From Microbacterium sp. AB (GTDB taxonomy: Bacteria > Actinomycetota > Actinomycetes > Actinomycetales > Microbacteriaceae), in the NCBI RefSeq assembly GCF_032878875.1, contig NZ_CP118157.1, forward strand, positions 2,232,001 to 2,296,000: a DNA stretch of 64,000 nucleotides, read 5' to 3'. Each line of letters starts with the position of its first letter. Position 1 is the first letter of the stretch. Below are positions 55,073 through 62,022 of the stretch, piece by piece. Under the pieces are notes generated by a model. That model saw nothing but the letters and a program-made list of their open reading frames with translations, was not told the origin of the DNA and searched no databases. Both the position numbers and the translations under genes were made by a program.

Positions 55073-56778
55073 CCGTCCCTCCCGTCGGCCTCCGACGCAT
55101 CGGACGCCGAGGCGGCGAACGCGGCGGCGAGGAAGCCGCTCTCCCGGCGCACCGCGTCGAGCGGCCCCGAGTGGGTGACGCGCCCCGCTTCGACGACCGT
55201 CACGCGGTCGGCGTCCTCCGCCTCCGCGACGCGGTGCGTGATCAGCACGACGCGCCCGCGCCGTGCGACGCGGCGCAGCGTCTCGACGACCTGCGCCGCC
55301 GACGCCGGATCGAGCTGGGCGGTGGGCTCGTCGGCCACGAGGACGTCGCGCCCCGTCAGCAGGGCCCGCGCGATGCTGATGCGCTGCGCCTGGCCGCCGG
55401 AGACCCCGCGCGCCCCTTCGCCGACGGACGTCGACAGGCCGTCGGGGAGCTCCGCTCCCCCGCGCGGGAAGCCCGCGGCGACGAGGACGTCCCTCAGCTC
55501 GTCGTCCGACGCGCCGGGGCCGCCGAGAAGCAGGTTCTCCCGCACGGACCCCGTGAAGAGGGTGCTCCGCTGGGGCACGTACGACACGACCTCGCGCAGA
55601 TCGGCCGGGGTCGCGGGCTCGCCGTCGAGCCGGATGCCCGAGGCGGGGACGAGCCCCGAGAGGGCGAGAGCGAGCGACGACTTCCCCGCGCCGGACGGGC
55701 CGACGACGACCGTGAGCCCCTCGCCGATCGCGAGGTCGGCGCCGTCGACGACCATCCTCCCGCCCCGCTCGACCCGCACGTCCTCGCCGTCCAGCGCAGC
55801 GGGGGCTCCGGGCTCGCGGACGCCCCTCCCGCCGACGGGGTCCTCCGCCACGGCGCGCACGCGCTCGCCCGCCGCCCGGCCCGCGAGACCGACGTAGAAC
55901 GAGCGCCCCAGCCGATCGACCGGCTCGCGGAGGGAGACCGTGAGCATCAGCAGCGCGAACGCCGTGCCCGCCGTCAGCGCCCCGCGCGACACGCCGGCGA
56001 CGGCGAGCACGCCCACGAGCGAGAGCATCACGACGCCGAAGACCGCGTCGGTCACGAGCAGGACGATCTGATTGCGACGCAGCAGGCGCATCGCCTCGGA
56101 GCGGAGGGCCTCCGCCTGCGCGGCGAGCGCAGCTCGACGCTGGCCCTCGGCGCCGAGGAGGCGGACGACGCCGAGCGCGCGGATCGTCTCGAGGAACGCC
56201 GCCGTGAGCCGCCCGGAGATCATCCGGAAGCGCCCGCTGCCCGTCCGGAAGCGCGTCATGAACCACGCGACGAGCGGCGGGATGAGCGCCACGCACACCG
56301 CGAGCGGGAACGCCACCCCCGCGGACACGAAGACGGCGATCACGACGAGGACGACGACCGGGACGACGACGGCGCCGATGAGCGGCCCCAGGAACGACGC
56401 CCGGTAGTGCGCGAAGCGCTCGACCTCCTCCGTCGCGCGTGCGACGCTCGTCCCGGTGCTCTCATCCGCGTCGATCGGGGCGCCGAGCTGGGCGCGCACG
56501 ACCTTCGCCCGCCACCGGCGCTCCTCGCTCCCCTGCGCGACGGCCGGCAGGACGCCCTCCGCCGCACCGATGAGGGCGGCGAGGACGAGAGCCGACGCGG
56601 CGACTGCGAGAGGGAGCGCAGGATCCCGTCCGTCGAGGACCGCGTCGACCCCGCGACCCGCGGCGAGTGCGACGACGCTCGCGGCGAGCGTCCGCACGAC
56701 GGCGCAGACGACGACGAGCCATCCCGCGACGGGCACGTCGGCGGCGAGACCGGCGAGGCGTCGGACGGCGGGGGTCAT
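55069..56778 (-). CDS. cydD: CydD-like ABC transporter, fused permease/ATPase
   Basis: This is the first half of the CydDC-type exporter, 569 residues from the ATG at 56778 (MTPAVRRLAGLAADVPV). The transmembrane domain contains SEERRWRAKVVRAQLG and RATEEVERFAHYRASFLGP; the latter belongs to the exporter coupling region. The ABC domain has GPSGAGKSSLALAL, GVSGGQAQR, Walker B VLVADEPTAQLD and H-loop LITHRVAEAED. In-frame ATGs at 56814 and 56835 would add up to 19 residues. The region between this gene and tetR carries a putative operator. It is the first gene of a unit with cydC and the sugar porter. Confidence 0.85.
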   Translation of the reverse strand: MTPAVRRLAGLAADVPVAGWLVVVCAVVRTLAASVVALAAGRGVDAVLDGRDPALPLAVAASALVLAALIGAAEGVLPAVAQGSEERRWRAKVVRAQLGAPIDADESTGTSVARATEEVERFAHYRASFLGPLIGAVVVPVVVLVVIAVFVSAGVAFPLAVCVALIPPLVAWFMTRFRTGSGRFRMISGRLTAAFLETIRALGVVRLLGAEGQRRAALAAQAEALRSEAMRLLRRNQIVLLVTDAVFGVVMLSLVGVLAVAGVSRGALTAGTAFALLMLTVSLREPVDRLGRSFYVGLAGRAAGERVRAVAEDPVGGRGVREPGAPAALDGEDVRVERGGRMVVDGADLAIGEGLTVVVGPSGAGKSSLALALSGLVPASGIRLDGEPATPADLREVVSYVPQRSTLFTGSVRENLLLGGPGASDDELRDVLVAAGFPRGGAELPDGLSTSVGEGARGVSGGQAQRISIARALLTGRDVLVADEPTAQLDPASAAQVVETLRRVARRGRVVLITHRVAEAEDADRVTVVEAGRVTHSGPLDAVRRESGFLAAAFAASASDASEADGRDG

Positions 56779-56802
56779 CGAGATGCTGTACTCCGTGAGA
56801 GG

Positions 56803-56827
56803 GGGCGCTCCCATCCTAGGAGCGCCC
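56803..56827. promoter_or_regulatory. putative TetR operator
   Basis: GGGCGCTCC (56803-56811) and GGAGCGCCC (56819-56827) form a perfect 9-bp inverted repeat with a 7-base spacer in the intergenic region between divergent cydD and tetR. Size and position fit a TetR dimer site, although a hairpin cannot be excluded. Confidence 0.6.
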
Positions 56828-56876
56828 TCCGTCAAGCCCCGGGTCGTCGCCCATGACGATCGGGCAGACTGGGGGG

Positions 56877-57452
56877 ATGTCGGAAGATCCTCGTGCGCTC
56901 CGCAGCCGCCGTCGGCTCCAGGAGGCGCTGCGCACGCTGCTGACGCGCGAGGAGCTCACCGACATCGGCGTCGCCGAGCTCTGCCGCGAGGCGGGCGTGC
57001 ATCGCACGACGTTCTACGGCCACTACGCGAACGTGGGCGACGTGGCCGCCGACATGTACGCCAGCCTGCTCGACGAGGCGAGCGCCGTGACGTCCCGGGA
57101 GGAGCAGTCGCTCGCGGATCTCGCCGCGCGCTACGCCGAGGCGACGACATCCGTCCTGCGCGGCGTCCGCCGCGAGCGCCGCAGCCTCCGCGCGCTCCTC
57201 GCCTCCGACGTCTCGCTGAGCTTCCGCAGGCGGCTCATGACGCTCTTCGACGACCGTGCCCGGGAAGCGATCGCCGCGTTCCGGGCACGGGGACTCGACG
57301 AGCCGTTCGACGATGCCGTCGCCGCGGCCTTCGTCTCCGGCGGGGTCGTCGGGGCCGTCCTCCTCTGGGCCGACGGCGACGACGAGGACGACGAGGCCTT
57401 CTCTCGGGTGATCGCGCGCCACATGCCGCCGTGGTGGCCGCGCACCGCGTGA
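56877..57452 (+). CDS. TetR/AcrR family transcriptional regulator
   Basis: The 191-residue product has an N-terminal helix-turn-helix: LTREELTDIGVAELCREAGVHRTTFYGHYAN in its conserved part (about 22-52) is typical of TetR proteins. A ligand-binding C-terminal helical domain follows, ending in a Trp-rich PPWWPRTA tail. The ATG at 56877 sits directly behind six G; an in-frame ATG at 56853 would add MTIGQTGG. It is divergent from cydD with an inverted repeat between them, so it most likely represses itself and the cydDC-sugar-porter unit. Its inducer is unknown. It ends 3 bases from the convergent CDF gene stop. Confidence 0.92.
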   Translation: MSEDPRALRSRRRLQEALRTLLTREELTDIGVAELCREAGVHRTTFYGHYANVGDVAADMYASLLDEASAVTSREEQSLADLAARYAEATTSVLRGVRRERRSLRALLASDVSLSFRRRLMTLFDDRAREAIAAFRARGLDEPFDDAVAAAFVSGGVVGAVLLWADGDDEDDEAFSRVIARHMPPWWPRTA

Positions 57453-57455
57453 GCC

Positions 57456-58397
57456 CTACGCGTGCTTGATCGACTCGGGCTCGTGGTCGCTGATGTGCTC
57501 GGTCTCGATCTGGAAGGTCGAATGGTGGACCGCGACGTCGAAGTGCTCTGCCACGCAGTCCCTGACGTCGTGGAGGACCTCGGCGGCGTGTCCGTCCGTG
57601 AAGCACGTGTCCTCCACGACGACATGGGCCGTGAGAGTGGGAAGGCCCGTGCCGACGGTCGACGCGTGGAGATCGTGGACGTCCTTGACGTGGTCGAGTT
57701 CCACGATGTGCCTGCGGACCTCGTCGAGGTCGAGGCCCTTCGGCGTGAACTCCATCAGCACGCTCGTCGTCTCCCGCATCAGCTTGAAGGCGCGGGGAAC
57801 GATGAGCGCCGCGATGAGAAGACCGGCGAGCGCGTCGGCCTGCTGGAAGCCCGTGGTGGCGATCACGATGGCCGCGACGATGACGCCGATGGAGCCGAGG
57901 GCGTCGTTGAGGACTTCCAGGAACGCGGCGCGCATGTTGAAGTTCGCCCCCCTGCTGGAGGCGAGCACCGAGATGGCGAGGACGTTGGCGACCAGGCCGA
58001 TGATGCCGAAGACGAGAAGCTCGGTCGACGGGACGTCGGGGGGCTCGAACAGCCTCCGGATGCCCTCGATCGCGGCGTAGACGCCGACGGCGAGCAGGAG
58101 TGTCGCCTGGCCCAGCGCGGCGATGACCTCGATGCGCCGGAATCCCCAGGTCCGCTGCGAGTTGGGAGGTCTCAGCATCAGGGTCGCGGCGACGAGCGCG
58201 ACCAGGAGACCCGAGGTGTCGGTGAGCATGTGCGCGGTGTCGGTGAGCAGGGCGAGGCTGCCCGTGAGAACCGACCCCACCGCCTGGGCCACGAAGACCG
58301 TGAACGTAATCCCGAAGGCGATCACGAGCCTCTTGCGGTAGTCCCCCGGCACCCCGGCCCCGTCAGGGGACGGTCCGTGGTCGTGACCCGCGCCCAT
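57456..58397 (-). CDS. cation diffusion facilitator (CzcD/ZitB-like metal exporter)
   Basis: This is a proton-coupled exporter of divalent metals, probably zinc, cadmium or cobalt. The 313-residue product begins MGAGHDHGPSPDG, has six transmembrane helices and the helix 2 site DTAHMLTD (His56, Asp60). In helix 5 the usual HxxxD reads ExxxD (LEVLNDALG). A cytoplasmic ferredoxin-like domain follows with HDLHAST and ends in HHSTFQIE. The ATG at 58397 is preferred because AGGGGGG precedes it; a GTG at 58415 is possible. It lies downstream of an ArsR-family gene and has a promoter with a putative operator in its spacer. Confidence 0.92.
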   Translation of the reverse strand: MGAGHDHGPSPDGAGVPGDYRKRLVIAFGITFTVFVAQAVGSVLTGSLALLTDTAHMLTDTSGLLVALVAATLMLRPPNSQRTWGFRRIEVIAALGQATLLLAVGVYAAIEGIRRLFEPPDVPSTELLVFGIIGLVANVLAISVLASSRGANFNMRAAFLEVLNDALGSIGVIVAAIVIATTGFQQADALAGLLIAALIVPRAFKLMRETTSVLMEFTPKGLDLDEVRRHIVELDHVKDVHDLHASTVGTGLPTLTAHVVVEDTCFTDGHAAEVLHDVRDCVAEHFDVAVHHSTFQIETEHISDHEPESIKHA

Positions 58398-58453
58398 CAG
58401 CGGGCCCCCCTGCACGTCGGACGGAAATGCCCCTCAGCGGTGTTCATGGGGCG

Positions 58454-58482
58454 ATCATATCGCTATTTGGCGATGTTATCTA
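58454..58482 (-). promoter_or_regulatory. CDF gene promoter with inverted repeat in its spacer
   Basis: On the minus strand TAGATA (58477-58482) and TATGAT (58454-58459) are 17 bases apart. Between them lies ATCGC-CAAATA-GCGAT (58459-58474), a 5-bp inverted repeat with a 6-base AT-rich centre, the shape of ArsR/SmtB-type operators. Binding there would block the promoter. Confidence 0.6.
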
Positions 58483-58890
58483 CCCCTCGCCTACATCAGG
58501 GCGTCGCTCGCCGCGCCGGGCGACGGTCTCCGTGCCGTGCACGGGGCACAGGGCCACCTCGGCCCCGGTCAGCGCGAGCAGCTTCTCCGCCGCCGCGAAG
58601 ACGTGCACCAGCGCCTCGGGATGCGCCAGCGAGTACAGCGAGGCCCGCCCCTCCGGCCGGACGCTGACGATGCCGGCGTCCTTCAGACAGGTCAGATGCT
58701 TGGAGACCGTGCTCTGAGACAGGTCCAGGTGGGCCATGAGATCGACGACACGGTGCTCGCCGAGCTGCAGATGCAGCAGGATCACGAGCCGCGACGGGTC
58801 GCCGAAGCTGTGGAACAGCGCAGCCGCGGGCTCGAGGGCACCGGCTTCCGCGATCGGGGAGAGTTGCGCTTCCTGTGCTGTCATCGCCAT
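58480..58890 (-). CDS. ArsR/SmtB family metal-responsive repressor
   Basis: The 136-residue product has a winged helix-turn-helix: FHSFGDPSRLVILLHLQLGEHRV and the recognition segment LDLSQSTVSKHLTCLKDAG. His and Cys residues near the C-terminus (AHPEALVHVF, CPVHGTE) could bind metal as in the alpha-5 sites of this family. It is paired with the CDF exporter downstream (82 bases to its ATG), which suggests it senses zinc or a related metal. TATCAT ends 6 nt before the ATG at 58890 (MAMTAQ), so the mRNA is likely leaderless. TGTCA-N8-TGACA overlaps the start and may be an autoregulatory operator. Confidence 0.92.
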   Translation of the reverse strand: MAMTAQEAQLSPIAEAGALEPAAALFHSFGDPSRLVILLHLQLGEHRVVDLMAHLDLSQSTVSKHLTCLKDAGIVSVRPEGRASLYSLAHPEALVHVFAAAEKLLALTGAEVALCPVHGTETVARRGERRPDVGEG

Positions 58891-58896
58891 GTGACA
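58879..58896. promoter_or_regulatory. putative autoregulatory operator of the ArsR gene
   Basis: TGTCA (58879-58883) and TGACA (58892-58896) form a perfect 5-bp inverted repeat with an 8-base spacer that spans the ATG. It lies directly downstream of the TATCAT -10 hexamer at 58897-58902, so a bound repressor would cover the transcription start. Confidence 0.5.
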
Positions 58897-58902
58897 ATGA
58901 TA
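58897..58902 (-). promoter_or_regulatory. predicted -10 hexamer of the ArsR gene (leaderless)
   Basis: TATCAT on the minus strand is followed by 6 nt and the ATG at 58890. Confidence 0.55.
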
Positions 58903-59010
58903 ACGCTTCTCGATTTCGTCGGACGACCGAGCCGCGCACACGCGGCGGGGCGACGGACCAGACGGCATGCGCCCGCCCGAGACGTCCGGGCCGACCGTGC
59001 GAGGGGACGA

Positions 59011-60987
59011 TCAGGTGCGGGCGGGCTCGGGTTCCGGAGCCGGTGCGGGCTCCCGCGGCGCGGCGGGACGGCGGGCGGCGCGGACGCCGTTGAGGATGAC
59101 GACGACCTCGGCGAGCTCGTGCACCAGGACGACGCCGGCGAGTCCCAGCGCCCCGGACAGGGCCAGCGGGAACAGCACGACGATGATCGCCAGGGCGAGG
59201 CCGATGTTCGCGGTCATGATCCGCCGGCCGCGGCGGGCGTGCGCCAGCGCCCCGGGGATGAGGCGGAGGTCGTGGCCGGTGAAGGCGACGTCGGCGGACT
59301 CGATCGCCGCGGCGGATCCCCTCACGCCCATCGCGATGCCGACGGTCGCGGTCGCGAGGGCCGGTGCGTCGTTGATGCCGTCCCCGACCATCGCGGTCGG
59401 CCGCGACGCGACCAGGGCGGCGATCGCGTCGGCCTTGTCCGCGGGGAGCTGCTCGGCCCGAACGTCCGCGATGCCGGCCTGCCGGGCGATCGCGCGGGCG
59501 GTGCGGTCGTTGTCGCCGGTGAGCATGACCGTGTCGATGCCCTGGGCGTGCAGCATCCGCACGGTCTCCGCCGACTCGGGACGCAGCTCGTCCCGCACCC
59601 CGATCAGGCCGGCGAGCGTCCCATCGGCCTCGACCACGATCACGGTCATCCCCTGCGCAGCCATCGACTCGGCCGCGGCGCGGAGCCCGGCGGGATCGAG
59701 CCAGCGCGCGCTGCCGACGCGGATGTGCCGGGCACCGACGCGGCCGGTGACGCCGCGCCCCGCCTCCTCGACCACGTCGGCGGCGGGCGCCGCGCCCGGC
59801 CCGGCCGCGGCGATCGCCGCGGCCAGCGGGTGGGCGCTCGTCGCCTCCACCGCCGAGACCCAGCCGAGCAGGTCGTCGCGGCTGACGCCGGCGACGGGTC
59901 GCACGTCGACGACGGCAGGCTCGTTGCGCGTGAGGGTGCCCGTCTTGTCCAGGGCGACGACGCGGATCGTGCCGAGCCGCTCGAACGCCTCGCCGGACGT
60001 GATCACGACGCCGAACGTCGACGCCGCTCCGATCGCGCTGATCACCGTCACCGGGACCGCGATCGCCAGGGCGCACGGCGACGCGGCCACGAGCACCACG
60101 AGGGCGCGTTCGATCCAGGTCCACGGATCGCCGACGACCACGCCGAACAGCGCGACGAGCGCCGCGGCGGCCAGGACGGCGGGGACCAGGGGTCGGGCGA
60201 TCCGGTCCGCGAGACGCGCGCGTTCGCCCTTGCGGGCGTGGGCCTGCTCGACCAGGGCGACGACCCTGGTCAGCGAGTTGTCGCGGCCGTCCGCGGTCGC
60301 CTCGATCCGCAACGTCGCGGACCCGTTCGCCGAGCCGGCGACGACCCGGTCGCCCGGCCCCGCCTCGGCCGGGATCGACTCGCCCGTCACCGCGGACGTG
60401 TCCAGGCTCGACCGGCCCGCCACGACCACGCCGTCCGTGGCGACCCGTTCTCCGGCGCCGACGACGAGCACGTCGCCCTCGCGCACATCCGCGGCGGGGA
60501 TCGTCACGACGCCGCCGAGACGAGACACGCGCACGGCGTCGGGGATCAGCGCGAGCAGGGCGCGAAGGCCGTCCTTCGCGCGGTCCATCGCCCGGTCCTC
60601 GAGTGCCTCGGCGAGGGAGAACAGGAACGCCAGCGCGGCGGCCTCGCCGACGTGTCCGAGCAGCACCGCGCCGATCGCGGCGATCGTCATCAACAGCCCC
60701 ACGCCGAGCCGCCCACCCCGCAGGCGACGGACCGCGCCAGGAACGAAGGTGCAGGCGCCCGCGAGCAGCGCCGCCCCCTGCAGGGCCAGCGCGGGGAGGC
60801 ACAGCCCCGACCACTCGAAGGCGTACCCGGCGAGCAGGAGCGCCCCGGAGAGCGCCGCGGGCAGCAACGCGGCGTCGCGCCACCACGGCGATCGGACCCC
60901 GTGCGCGTCCTCATCGCCGGCGAGCTCCCCGCCCCGCCCCGTCGCGGCCCCGCGCGGCTCATCGGGACCGCAGCACTCCTCGCTCAC
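59011..60987 (-). CDS. P1B-type heavy-metal-exporting ATPase
   Basis: This is an ATP-driven efflux pump for soft divalent metals, 658 residues with about eight transmembrane helices. Landmarks are the helix-6 metal motif ASPCALAIAVP (SPC, near 302), TGES, the phosphorylated Asp in DKTGTLT (near 346), the HP motif AHPLAAAI and GDGINDAPALA. A helix-8 segment reads VLVHELAEVVVILNGVRAAR. SPC with a helix-8 His-Glu is the pattern of P1B-4 pumps (Co/Ni/Zn/Fe/Cd); CPC would be expected in P1B-2 Cd/Zn pumps. The N-terminus has a Cys pair (SEECCGPDEP) instead of a full HMA domain. Start is GTG at 60987, overlapping the cmtR stop. Its regulator suggests cadmium or lead. Confidence 0.92.
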   Translation of the reverse strand: MSEECCGPDEPRGAATGRGGELAGDEDAHGVRSPWWRDAALLPAALSGALLLAGYAFEWSGLCLPALALQGAALLAGACTFVPGAVRRLRGGRLGVGLLMTIAAIGAVLLGHVGEAAALAFLFSLAEALEDRAMDRAKDGLRALLALIPDAVRVSRLGGVVTIPAADVREGDVLVVGAGERVATDGVVVAGRSSLDTSAVTGESIPAEAGPGDRVVAGSANGSATLRIEATADGRDNSLTRVVALVEQAHARKGERARLADRIARPLVPAVLAAAALVALFGVVVGDPWTWIERALVVLVAASPCALAIAVPVTVISAIGAASTFGVVITSGEAFERLGTIRVVALDKTGTLTRNEPAVVDVRPVAGVSRDDLLGWVSAVEATSAHPLAAAIAAAGPGAAPAADVVEEAGRGVTGRVGARHIRVGSARWLDPAGLRAAAESMAAQGMTVIVVEADGTLAGLIGVRDELRPESAETVRMLHAQGIDTVMLTGDNDRTARAIARQAGIADVRAEQLPADKADAIAALVASRPTAMVGDGINDAPALATATVGIAMGVRGSAAAIESADVAFTGHDLRLIPGALAHARRGRRIMTANIGLALAIIVVLFPLALSGALGLAGVVLVHELAEVVVILNGVRAARRPAAPREPAPAPEPEPART

Positions 60988-61355
60988 CGCGCCGGGGTCC
61001 CTTCCCCGCCCGGACCGCAGCACAACGGCACGTCGCAGTCCGCATCCGCGCACGGGGCGCCGTCGTCGTAGGCGAGCACGGTGTCGACCAGCAGCGAGAT
61101 CGCTCGGGCGAGGTGCGGGTCGGCGATCTCGTACCGGGTCCGCCGGCCCTCCTGCGTCGCTGCCACGATCCCGCAGCCCCGCAGGCACGCCAGATGGTTC
61201 GAGACGTTCGTCCTCGTCAGCCCCAGCGACTCCGACAGGCGCGCCGGGTAGCCGGGCCCGCCCAGGAGCTCCAGGAGGATTCGCGACCGCGTGGGGTCTG
61301 CCATGGCCCGGCCGAGCCGGTTCATCACGTCGACGCGAGTCGCGATCGTCAGCAT
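60984..61355 (-). CDS. cmtR: CmtR-like Cd(II)/Pb(II)-sensing repressor (ArsR/SmtB family)
   Basis: CmtR of M. tuberculosis derepresses a P-type ATPase gene when cadmium or lead binds Cys57, Cys61 and Cys102. The 123-residue product here opens MLTIATRVDVMNRLGRAMADPTR, read in its conserved part, and has a winged helix with LTRTNVSNHLACLRGCG. By direct count the Cys residues stand at 57, 61 and 102 (ACLRGCG and GAPCADADC), exactly the CmtR positions. Additional Cys at 107, 112 and 113 form a tail ending CCGPGGEG. It is translationally coupled (GTGA) to the P1B ATPase. TATAGT lies 6 nt before the ATG, so the mRNA is probably leaderless. Confidence 0.94.
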   Translation of the reverse strand: MLTIATRVDVMNRLGRAMADPTRSRILLELLGGPGYPARLSESLGLTRTNVSNHLACLRGCGIVAATQEGRRTRYEIADPHLARAISLLVDTVLAYDDGAPCADADCDVPLCCGPGGEGTPAR

Positions 61356-61361
61356 GACCCG

Positions 61362-61367
61362 ACTATA
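61362..61367 (-). promoter_or_regulatory. predicted -10 hexamer of cmtR (leaderless)
   Basis: TATAGT on the minus strand is followed by 6 nt and the cmtR ATG. Any CmtR operator would be expected to overlap it; a convincing palindrome is not seen. Confidence 0.55.
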
Positions 61368-61487
61368 CAGCGAACAGTGACCTTTCCGCGGATCGCGCAG
61401 CGTCCGCGACCCGCGTTCGGGCCCTCGCCCGTCGTCTCCGTCCGGACGGTCCCGGTCGCCCTCCGGATGCGTCCCGCCGTCGCGAGG

Positions 61488-61493
61488 TAGGTT
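61488..61493 (+). promoter_or_regulatory. predicted -10 hexamer of the DUF1304 gene
   Basis: TAGGTT lies 31 bases before the ATG, leaving a short leader that holds GGAGAGAAGGA as ribosome-binding site. Confidence 0.45.
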
Positions 61494-61524
61494 TCAACGG
61501 TCACCCCACGGAGAGAAGGACACC

Positions 61525-61914
61525 ATGATCATCACAGGACTCGTGCTCGCCGGCGTCGCCGCGCTCGTGCACGTGTACATCTTCTTCCTCGAGTCGATCG
61601 CGTGGACGAGCGACCGGGCGATCGCGATCTTCGGCCTGCCCTCACGAGAGGCCGCGGAGGCGCAGAAGGACCTCGCCTTCAACCAGGGGTTCTACAACCT
61701 GTTCCTCGCCGTCCTCGTCGCCCTGGGCATCGTCCTGTTCACGGCGGGCGCGACCGCCGTGGGGGCGACGCTCGTGTTCGCCGGAGCGGGCTCCATGATC
61801 GCCGCGAGCCTCGTGCTGCTCCTCTCCAGCCCCGACAAGGCCTCGTCCGCCCTCAAGCAGGGCGTCGTGCCCGCCCTGGGGGTGCTCGCCCTGGCCGTGG
61901 GCCTCGCACTCTGA
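61525..61914 (+). CDS. DUF1304 family membrane protein
   Basis: The 129-residue product has four predicted transmembrane helices (about 3-24, 52-74, 80-100 and 108-128). The conserved patch LVHVYIFFLESIAW near the N-terminus and LAFNQGFYNLFLAV in helix 2 mark the DUF1304 family (YqjF-like, unknown function). GAGAAGGA lies 6 nt before the ATG. The gene is monocistronic, divergent from cmtR with 169 bases between the starts, and ends at a stem structure shared with pepN. Confidence 0.9.
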   Translation: MIITGLVLAGVAALVHVYIFFLESIAWTSDRAIAIFGLPSREAAEAQKDLAFNQGFYNLFLAVLVALGIVLFTAGATAVGATLVFAGAGSMIAASLVLLLSSPDKASSALKQGVVPALGVLALAVGLAL

Positions 61915-61942
61915 CCGCGGGCGGACGCCGGATCCGCTGGCT

Positions 61943-61997
61943 CGGATGACGGGATCGACCCGTTCTGCGCGGGAGACCGGGGCGATCTCGTCATCCG
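61943..61997. terminator. imperfect stem between DUF1304 and pepN genes
   Basis: A 15-bp inverted repeat with one mismatch (61943-61957 and 61983-61997) encloses 25 bases that contain a smaller CCCG/CGGG stem. It lies between convergent genes, 29 bases past the DUF1304 stop, so it may end transcription from both sides. Confidence 0.6.
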
Positions 61998-62022
61998 GAC
62001 CCGATCGGCGCCTCCGTGCCGC

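Noticed and set aside
58931..58946. GCCGCG-CACA-CGCGGC stem between the P1B ATPase and ArsR genes
   Set aside because: A 6-bp GC stem is frequent by chance at this base composition. It could end the cmtR unit but is not supported enough.
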